From: an uncultured Candidatus Saccharibacteria bacterium
GTDB taxonomy: Bacteria > Patescibacteriota > Saccharimonadia > Saccharimonadales > Saccharimonadaceae
Direction of reading: 5' to 3'
DNA: 5,765 nucleotides
Assembly (NCBI GenBank): GCA_938036915.1
Contig: CALHVV010000064.1
Coordinates: 1 to 5,765, forward strand
The notes beneath the pieces were generated by a model. That model was not told where the DNA came from and made no database searches. It was given only the letters and a program-made list of their open reading frames with translations. This document shows positions 1-4,195 of the stretch, one piece after another. A program made the position numbers and the translations under genes. Positions within the stretch are counted from its first letter, which is position 1. The number at the start of each line of letters is the position of its first letter.

Positions 1-525
1 CAAGCGATGAAACCCTACTGCGGTGAAGTCGAGCTTTCGCTGGTAGGCCAAGAATGCAAAGGGATTATTGCGGTGAAGTAGAGCAAGATTGGCCTGAGGC
101 GCAAGCTGCCGAAGTTGCCGAAGCTCGCGTACGGAGAATGACGAGAGTAATACATTATCCCAATCATCTGGCGATGTGATGGAGCGGGTGAGGAGCTGAT
201 ACGTTGGCTCGGCGCTACCGTGCCCTTTGAGCTCAATATTGAGTAGCACAACGCCAAAAAAACGGTCTAACACTGCTGCGAGCGACGGAACAGGCTGCTC
301 ACTGGTGAGGGTCTGCAACTCGGTGTACGTCAGGTGGCTAATTGATTCATTTCGGTGGTGGGTACGTAGTAGGCGATTATCATGTGCAATCACAGGCACA
401 CCGTCGCGCGTCAATCGCACATCTAGCTCAAGCATATCAGCGCCTGCCGCAACACCCGCTGCCATAGCGTCGATAGTGTTCTCTGGTGCGAGTCCAGCCG
501 CACCGCGATGACCAATGATTAACAT
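1..525 (-). CDS. Glycerophosphodiester phosphodiesterase, 3' end cut by window edge
   Basis: This gene would hydrolyse glycerophosphodiesters (deacylated phospholipid head groups) to glycerol 3-phosphate and an alcohol. It reads leftward from ATG 525-523, and 175 codons are present without a stop before the window edge; the family is usually about 230-260 residues, so the C-terminal part is missing. The GDPD active-site pattern is clear: HRG at residues 6-8, PENT at 14-17, ELD at 33-35 followed by TRDG at 39-42, HD at 48-49, and IELKG at 97-101. These supply the expected catalytic His6 and His48 and the metal-binding Glu33, Asp35 and Glu98. The protein begins directly with the first barrel strand (MLIIGHRG), so there is no signal peptide and it should be cytoplasmic. 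The start is fixed by the family N-terminus and by a TATAAT box 9 bases upstream; no Shine-Dalgarno site is visible. Substrate preference cannot be read from the sequence. Confidence 0.93.
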   Translation of the reverse strand, partial: MLIIGHRGAAGLAPENTIDAMAAGVAAGADMLELDVRLTRDGVPVIAHDNRLLRTHHRNESISHLTYTELQTLTSEQPVPSLAAVLDRFFGVVLLNIELKGHGSAEPTYQLLTRSITSPDDWDNVLLSSFSVRELRQLRQLAPQANLALLHRNNPFAFLAYQRKLDFTAVGFHRL

Positions 526-534
526 GCTAGCAGT

Positions 535-543
535 ATTATACCA
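535..543 (-). promoter_or_regulatory. Extended -10 promoter of the phosphodiesterase gene
   Basis: On the minus strand the sequence reads TGG-TATAAT, a perfect -10 hexamer with the TG of an extended -10 element. Nine bases separate TATAAT from the ATG at 525. A transcript starting about 7 bases after the hexamer would therefore carry only about 3 leader bases. No good -35 hexamer is seen at 16-18 bp (CTCATC at 17 bp), which fits an extended -10 promoter. This is prediction from sequence only. Confidence 0.65.
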
Positions 544-609
544 TCAAATGGGTTGGTGATGAGAATAATGTGCCTGCAGAGCAAGGTTGCACCGCTGGCG
601 CATCTTCTT

Positions 610-639
610 TTGCTATTACCGAGCAGATTTTGCTAAAAT
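610..639 (+). promoter_or_regulatory. Predicted ppa promoter
   Basis: TTGCTA at 610-615 (4 of 6 matches to the -35 consensus) lies 18 bp before TAAAAT at 634-639. The -10 is preceded by TGC, giving an extended -10. Transcription would begin near 646, leaving a leader of about 27 bases that contains the ppa ribosome binding site. The intergenic stretch 526-672 thus holds two divergent promoters; I saw no other structure in it. Confidence 0.5.
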
Positions 640-657
640 AAAACAGATAGCAACAGA

Positions 658-663
658 AAGGAG
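658..663 (+). promoter_or_regulatory. Shine-Dalgarno site of ppa
   Basis: AAGGAG sits 9 bases before the ATG at 673, a normal spacing. It shows that this organism does use SD-led initiation for some genes, which matters because several neighbours appear leaderless. Confidence 0.8.
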
Positions 664-672
664 CTAATATAA

Positions 673-1203
673 ATGGCAGATTTTAATAAAGTACTGACGC
701 CCGGCGATGTTGACGCTGGCATTGTCAATGTGGTGGTGGAGATTCCGCAAGGGAGCTACCACAAAATTGAGTGGGATCGCGACCTCGCAGTGATGAAGCT
801 CGACCGGGTCGAGTCAGCAATCTTTGCCAAGCCAACCAACTATGGCTTCATTCCACAAACCCTAGATGAAGATGGCGATGAGCTCGATGCGCTCATCATC
901 ACCGACCAGCCACTGACAACTGGCGTCGTTCTAGAAGGCAAGGTGATTGGCGTGCTGGAGTTTGTAGACGATAACGAGGTGGATGATAAGGTGATTGTCG
1001 TGCCAGCAGATGACCGCAACACAGGTGATGCAATCAACTCGCTCGAAGATCTTCCTGCTGCAACGCTCAAGCAAATTGAGCACCACTTTAACCACTATAA
1101 AGACCTCAAAAAGCCTGGCACTACTGTAGTGAAGGGCTTTGGTGACACTGCGCGTGCCAAGCAGATTATCCATGAATCTATTGCGCGTTGGAATGAACGC
1201 TAG
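673..1203 (+). CDS. ppa: Inorganic pyrophosphatase, family I
   Basis: Soluble cytoplasmic pyrophosphatase, which splits pyrophosphate to two phosphates and so drives nucleic acid, protein and activated-sugar synthesis forward. The product is 176 residues, the normal size for bacterial family I enzymes. The family signature D-G-D-E-L-D-A is at residues 67-73, giving metal-binding Asp67, Asp69 and Asp72. Other active-site residues known from the E. coli enzyme are in place: Glu23, Lys31, Glu33, Arg45, Tyr57, Asp99, Asp104, Lys106 and the Tyr142-Lys143 pair in HYKDL. ATG 673 is chosen because it follows AAGGAG at good spacing and opens the expected N-terminus. The gene stands alone, divergent from the phosphodiesterase and convergent with rel, and stops with TAG just before a strong hairpin. 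I see nothing to suggest loss of activity. Confidence 0.97.
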   Translation: MADFNKVLTPGDVDAGIVNVVVEIPQGSYHKIEWDRDLAVMKLDRVESAIFAKPTNYGFIPQTLDEDGDELDALIITDQPLTTGVVLEGKVIGVLEFVDDNEVDDKVIVVPADDRNTGDAINSLEDLPAATLKQIEHHFNHYKDLKKPGTTVVKGFGDTARAKQIIHESIARWNER

Positions 1204-1218
1204 ATAGCATGCTTAAGC

Positions 1219-1253
1219 AAATACAAAATACCCCACTGGGGTATTTTGTATTT
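1219..1253. terminator. Shared bidirectional terminator hairpin between ppa and rel
   Basis: A perfect inverted repeat has 16-bp arms at 1219-1234 and 1238-1253 around a 3-base ACT loop. Each arm has four G:C pairs next to the loop and a long A/T-rich base, so in either direction the 3' arm ends in a T-rich run (TATTTTGTATTT) that can act as the U-tract. It begins 16 bases after the ppa stop and ends 7 bases before the rel stop on the other strand, so it can serve both convergent genes. No long poly-T follows the stem on either side; the U-rich part lies inside it. Confidence 0.85.
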
Positions 1254-1260
1254 ATGGTAG

Positions 1261-2832
1261 TTATTTATTCTTTGACTTCTTCAAAGTAGCCTCAGGCTTA
1301 CTAATTGGCATAATTTTATCTGTAAGATTGATGGCGCCATTCACAGCTTGGACGCGGATTTTGTTGAGCTGGAGGCGGAGCTTGTCGCGCGCGTGACTGG
1401 TGGTAACAAGCTGCGCCCAACCTGGCTTGGGGTAGGAGAGCTTGCGGGTGAGGACTTCGATGACATCACCATTCTCAAGTGGCCGCTCGAACGATTCCAT
1501 TTTGCCGTTGATCCGGAAGCCATAGGCGTGCTTGGCAATGTCAGAGTGGATGGCGTAGGCGAAGTCGAGTGGCAAAGCCCCCTCGGGGAGGTTGTAGATA
1601 TCGCCTTTGGGAGAAAAAACGAAGATACGATTGCCAAAGAGGTCGATTGATAGTTGCTCGCGAGGGATATCCTCGCCAGCGCGCAGGCGAGCAGCGATCT
1701 CTTGCAATTGCGTAATCCACTGCAGCTGAGCCGGTAGGCTCGACACACCGCGCCTGGAGTCGCCCTTAAGATACTCTTTACTGTCTTTTTGTTGCTGGTA
1801 GTGGAAGCTGGCAGCAAGGCCGCGCTCGGCGTACTCATGCATATCGCGGGTGCGGATCTGGAACTCGACAATCTGCTTATTGGGCGTGATAACCGTTGTA
1901 TGGAGGCTCTGGTAGCCGTTTGGCTTGGGGATGGAAATATAATCTTTGATACGAGCGATCATCGGTTGGTAGAGCGAGTGGAGAATGCCCAGCACTAAGT
2001 AGCACTCTTCCTTGGTGTGGACAATGATGCGCAGTGCCATCAGGTCGTAGATATTGTCAAGACTACCGCGCTTTTGGAGTTTGCGGTGCAGGCTGTAGAG
2101 GCTTTTGACTCGCCCATTGATCTCAAACTTGAGCTTCTCGTCCTTGAGCGCTTGCTCGACCTCAAGGCGGACGACGCCAAGCTTGCGAGTGCTTTTGCCT
2201 AGGCGCTGCTTCATGACCTTCTCAAGCCGCTTGTATTCTTTGGGATCAAGGTAGCTAAAAGCAAGCTCCTCTAGCTCCATCCGTACGCGCCCCATACCTA
2301 GTTGGTCGGCCATGGGAGCGAAGACCTCGAGCGTTTCTCGGGCGATCTTTTGCTGTTTTTCGGGCGACTTGAATTGCAACGTCTGCATATTGTGTAGCCG
2401 GTCGGCCAGCTTGATGATGATGACGCGCACGTCCTGTCCCACAGCAATAAGCAGCTTAGTCAGATTGTCTTTTGTCTGAGGGAGATAGTGGTCGAGGTCA
2501 CGCATACCAGCCCGGGCTTGACTCACCTTCGTCACGCCATCAACGAGGAAGGATACATCATGTCCAAAAAGCGACTCAATGTCGTCTAGTGACGTCTCGG
2601 TATCCTCAACGGTATCATGGAGAATACCTGCGATGATGGTGTCGCTGTCCATCCCCCAGTCAATCAAGATAATTGCAACGCTTAGCGGATGGGTAATGTA
2701 GGGCTCACCGCTCTTGCGCTTTTGTCCATGGTGTGCCTGGGTGGCGAAGTCGATCGCATGGTCAATTTCATACAGCTGATCTTCGCTATAGAGGCCGCGT
2801 GCTTTTGTGAGGACGTCTTGTTTGGTCACCAT
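1261..2832 (-). CDS. rel: Bifunctional (p)ppGpp synthetase/hydrolase, short C-terminus
   Basis: Makes and degrades the stringent-response alarmones (p)ppGpp. With the ATG at 2832 the protein has 523 residues. The HD hydrolase domain (about 20-150) keeps metal ligands His48, His72, Asp73 and Asp144 plus the Glu76-Asp77 pair in HDTVED, so hydrolysis looks intact. The synthetase domain (about 200-345) keeps Arg241, Lys243, Asp263, Glu323 and YQSLHTT at 307-313. RIKD at 294-297 is the RXKD form found in bifunctional Rel rather than the EXDD of RelA. A TGS domain (about 397-462) retains His429, matching the position that contacts the tRNA CCA end in E. coli RelA. The protein ends about 60 residues later in a Lys-rich tail. 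The zinc-finger/conserved-Cys and ACT domains of typical 700-plus-residue Rel proteins are absent. An upstream in-frame ATG at 2886 would add 18 residues, but the -10 box at 2839-2844 lies inside that extension, so 2832 is preferred. Confidence 0.95.
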   Translation of the reverse strand: MVTKQDVLTKARGLYSEDQLYEIDHAIDFATQAHHGQKRKSGEPYITHPLSVAIILIDWGMDSDTIIAGILHDTVEDTETSLDDIESLFGHDVSFLVDGVTKVSQARAGMRDLDHYLPQTKDNLTKLLIAVGQDVRVIIIKLADRLHNMQTLQFKSPEKQQKIARETLEVFAPMADQLGMGRVRMELEELAFSYLDPKEYKRLEKVMKQRLGKSTRKLGVVRLEVEQALKDEKLKFEINGRVKSLYSLHRKLQKRGSLDNIYDLMALRIIVHTKEECYLVLGILHSLYQPMIARIKDYISIPKPNGYQSLHTTVITPNKQIVEFQIRTRDMHEYAERGLAASFHYQQQKDSKEYLKGDSRRGVSSLPAQLQWITQLQEIAARLRAGEDIPREQLSIDLFGNRIFVFSPKGDIYNLPEGALPLDFAYAIHSDIAKHAYGFRINGKMESFERPLENGDVIEVLTRKLSYPKPGWAQLVTTSHARDKLRLQLNKIRVQAVNGAINLTDKIMPISKPEATLKKSKNK

Positions 2833-2838
2833 AAACCT

Positions 2839-2844
2839 AGTATA
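2839..2844 (-). promoter_or_regulatory. -10 box placing the rel transcript start at its ATG
   Basis: On the minus strand TATACT (5 of 6 to consensus) is followed by exactly six bases (AGGTTT) and then ATG. This places the A of the start codon at the usual +1 and predicts a fully leaderless mRNA. No -35 of quality was found at 16-18 bp. No Shine-Dalgarno sequence stands at normal distance from 2832. Confidence 0.6.
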
Positions 2845-2867
2845 TACTGCCAAGAAGAAAAGTGCTA

Positions 2868-2896
2868 TTGCCCTTGACCATTCCACCTGCTATAGT
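2868..2896 (+). promoter_or_regulatory. Predicted promoter of the pilin gene
   Basis: TTGCCC at 2868-2873 (4 of 6 to -35 consensus) is separated by 17 bp from TATAGT at 2891-2896 (5 of 6). TGC directly before it gives an extended -10. Transcription would start near 2903, with a leader of about 34 bases holding the pilin ribosome binding site. The promoter lies back to back with the rel -10 box, about 25 bp away. Confidence 0.6.
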
Positions 2897-2921
2897 GATG
2901 CTTAAATATGCTTATGCTAAT

Positions 2922-2929
2922 GGAGGGAG
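2922..2929 (+). promoter_or_regulatory. Shine-Dalgarno site of the pilin gene
   Basis: GGAGGGAG gives GGAGG 10 bases, or GGGAG 7 bases, before ATG 2937. It decides for this start over the upstream in-frame ATGs at 2862 and 2898 and the downstream one at 2964. Confidence 0.75.
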
Positions 2930-2936
2930 AAATATA

Positions 2937-3350
2937 ATGAGGCAAAGCAGGGCGGTATGGTGGATGCAGCGGAGCCAGGAGGGTTTCACGCTCATGGAAC
3001 TGATGATTGTCATTGCGATCCTGGGCTTACTCGTAACGCTGTCTATGACGGCGTATTCGGGCTATCGCCGGCGCTCAGTCGATGTCGCAACTCGTGCGGC
3101 AGCCACCAGTGCACTCGAGGCGATTAAGACGCACCACGCCAACGCTAGCGCTAGTGGTGCAAGCTATAGTACTAACCTTGAGCAAGTCGGTTACCGTCCG
3201 CCAAGCGACACAGCCGTGCAGGTTACGCTGAGCCCCGATGCTACCAAATTCTGCGTCCAAGCCACCGACCGCCATCTCACCGACATTCGCTACTACGCCA
3301 CTACTGGCATGGCGCGGCCGCAAGCAGGGGGTTGCCCAGCGAGTTTGTAG
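2937..3350 (+). CDS. Type IV pilin-like protein with class III signal peptide
   Basis: Predicted pilin or pseudopilin subunit, held in the membrane before prepilin peptidase cleavage and then assembled into a type IV pilus or related filament. The precursor is 137 residues. A 16-residue leader ends in QEG, followed by FTLMEL, so cleavage falls between Gly16 and Phe17 and Glu21 becomes the conserved Glu5 of the mature chain. Residues 17-40 form the hydrophobic N-terminal helix. The mature protein is about 121 residues with a small globular part and two cysteines, Cys106 and Cys133, near the C-terminus, spaced like the disulfide loop of many pilins. The stretch around residues 60-80 is rich in Ala and Ser. 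No pilus assembly gene lies in the window, so whether it is a major pilin, a minor pilin or a competence pseudopilin cannot be told. The promoter and SD site show it is expressed on its own. Confidence 0.9.
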   Translation: MRQSRAVWWMQRSQEGFTLMELMIVIAILGLLVTLSMTAYSGYRRRSVDVATRAAATSALEAIKTHHANASASGASYSTNLEQVGYRPPSDTAVQVTLSPDATKFCVQATDRHLTDIRYYATTGMARPQAGGCPASL

Positions 3351-3398
3351 AGCATTAATTATGTGAAAGGTCTGCTATAAAGAATGTTCTGTAGTTGC

Positions 3399-3426
3399 TT
3401 AACTGTCCAATATATTGTGCTAAAGT
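3399..3426 (+). promoter_or_regulatory. Possible promoter before the small ORF
   Basis: TTAACT at 3399-3404 (4 of 6) lies 16 bp before TAAAGT at 3421-3426, which is preceded by TGC. Six bases after the -10 comes ATG 3433, the same leaderless geometry as rel. The region 3351-3432 has no other gene that I can support, and I found no convincing terminator hairpin after the pilin stop. Confidence 0.4.
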
Positions 3427-3432
3427 ATACAT

Positions 3433-3564
3433 ATGAGTTTGACAAAAGCAATACAAGACTACATCGACAAAGAACGCCGTCGCCGTCTTTACAACACACG
3501 TCAGACGCCGTATAATGTCTTGCATGGCTGTCATAGCACCAATTATTTTGAGTACAAAAACTGA
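3433..3564 (+). CDS. Possible 43-residue leaderless small ORF overlapping the epimerase start
   Basis: I do not recognise this product. It begins MSLTKAIQDYIDKERRRR and has a charged, helix-prone N-terminal half with four consecutive arginines, followed by a polar tail rich in Asn, His and Tyr; it stops with TGA. For it: ATG lies exactly six bases after an extended -10 box (TGC-TAAAGT), and the first 30 residues look protein-like. Against it: it is very short, has no Shine-Dalgarno site, contains the epimerase promoter (3488-3516) inside it, and its last 41 bases overlap the epimerase gene in another frame. If real it could be a small basic protein or a leader ORF affecting epimerase expression. 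If not, its promoter would simply be a second one for the downstream genes. Confidence 0.33.
   Translation: MSLTKAIQDYIDKERRRRLYNTRQTPYNVLHGCHSTNYFEYKN
3488..3516 (+). promoter_or_regulatory. Strong predicted promoter of the epimerase gene
   Basis: TTTACA at 3488-3493 (5 of 6) and a perfect TATAAT at 3511-3516 are separated by 17 bp, the best -35/-10 pair in the window. Seven bases after the -10 is ATG 3524, so the transcript would start at or one base before the start codon. An in-frame ATG at 3515 overlaps the -10 itself and is rejected as the start. Confidence 0.75.
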
Positions 3565-4168
3565 TGAATACAAGGCTGCGGTAGAGCATTTTATGCCGTT
3601 TGCCAAGCGGGTTCATATTGATATTTCTGATGGCGTATTCGCACCCCGCCAGACGGTAGGGATCGGCCAACTGTGGTGGCCTCAGTCGTGGACGGTTGAT
3701 ATCCACGCTATGGTGGCGCGCCCCAGCGTGTACGTTGAGAAACTGATCAAGCTGCGGCCCAGTACAATTATTTTTCATGCCGAAGTTAAGGAAGATTTGA
3801 TTCCTGTCTTGCAGCAGATCAAGCAAGCTGGTATTCATGCTGGGGTGGCCCTGCAGCGTACGACAGTGCCGGAGACGGTGGCGTCGTATATCGAGACGGC
3901 CGACTATGTGTCGATCGTCAGCGGCAAGCTGGGTGAGTTTGGTGGTAAGGCGCGGATGATGCAAATAGAGAAGATTCGGCTGGTGCGAGCCATCCACCCT
4001 CGGGTCGAGATTGGCTGGGATGGCGGTGTGACGGTAGATAATGTCTTCCATATTGCCCAGGGTGGGGCTGACGTGATTAGCGTTGGTGGGGTGATCAACC
4101 ACGCCAAAGACCCGCAAGCAACGTACAACAAACTCCTTGCTGAGATGAATCGCCAGAGTGTGATTTAA
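3524..4168 (+). CDS. Ribulose-phosphate 3-epimerase family protein, divergent
   Basis: TIM-barrel protein of the pentose-5-phosphate 3-epimerase family, which interconverts ribulose 5-phosphate and xylulose 5-phosphate in the pentose phosphate pathway. The product is 214 residues, close to the usual 210-230. The N-terminal IAPIILS matches the family's IAPSILS strand. The four metal ligands are kept: His31 and Asp33 in VHIDISDG, His61 in VDIHAMV, and Asp166 in GWDGGV, where Asp33 and Asp166 are also the catalytic acid/base pair. GVAL at 107-110 and GADVISVG at 181-188 are also family-like. Two differences stand out. The MSVNPGFGG loop is replaced by VSGKLGEFGG (132-141), one residue longer and without Asn-Pro. 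Two of the three methionines that line the metal site in other members are replaced (Ser35, Val132). It may therefore act on another ketose phosphate. It ends 27 bases before uvrB, so read-through into uvrB is likely. Confidence 0.85.
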   Translation: MAVIAPIILSTKTDEYKAAVEHFMPFAKRVHIDISDGVFAPRQTVGIGQLWWPQSWTVDIHAMVARPSVYVEKLIKLRPSTIIFHAEVKEDLIPVLQQIKQAGIHAGVALQRTTVPETVASYIETADYVSIVSGKLGEFGGKARMMQIEKIRLVRAIHPRVEIGWDGGVTVDNVFHIAQGGADVISVGGVINHAKDPQATYNKLLAEMNRQSVI

Positions 4169-4179
4169 GGCCCGCGCTA

Positions 4180-4188
4180 TGCTACACT
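4180..4188 (+). promoter_or_regulatory. Extended -10 promoter directly before uvrB
   Basis: TGC-TACACT is an extended -10 element (4 of 6 in the hexamer, fitting TANNNT). Seven bases separate it from GTG 4196, predicting a leaderless transcript. The best -35 candidate at 17 bp, GTGATT, is poor (3 of 6) and lies in the end of the epimerase gene. uvrB may also be transcribed from the epimerase promoter. Confidence 0.5.
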
Positions 4189-4195
4189 AAGGAGC

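Noticed and set aside
227..511. Plus-strand open frame across the phosphodiesterase gene
   Set aside because: It is antisense to strongly conserved GDPD motifs, is Ser/Ala/Arg-rich in the way shadow frames are, and has no ribosome site.
2833..2886. Upstream in-frame ATG at 2886 as the rel start, adding 18 residues
   Set aside because: The extension is a hydrophobic stretch unlike Rel N-termini. It contains the -10 box that fits the 2832 start and overlaps the divergent pilin -35.
2933..2938. Perfect TATAAT just before the pilin gene as a promoter
   Set aside because: It overlaps the pilin ATG, so a transcript from it would begin inside the gene after the start codon. The upstream TTGCCC-17-TATAGT pair plus the SD site explains expression better.
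3144..3153. Short palindromic CTAGCGCTAG sequence within the pilin gene
   Set aside because: It is explained by Ala/Ser codons in a low-complexity stretch, and I see no partner copy or operator context.
3384..3509. Second small ORF from ATG 3384, just after TATAAA
   Set aside because: Only two bases separate TATAAA (3376-3381) from the ATG, too few for a transcript start before the codon, and there is no SD site. The peptide is Cys/Thr/Ser-rich with no recognisable pattern.
3359..4117. Long open frame on the minus strand across the epimerase gene
   Set aside because: The plus strand encodes recognisable TIM-barrel motifs with all metal ligands. The antisense frame shows no family motif, has a His/Arg/Leu-rich composition typical of a shadow frame, and runs through the epimerase promoter.
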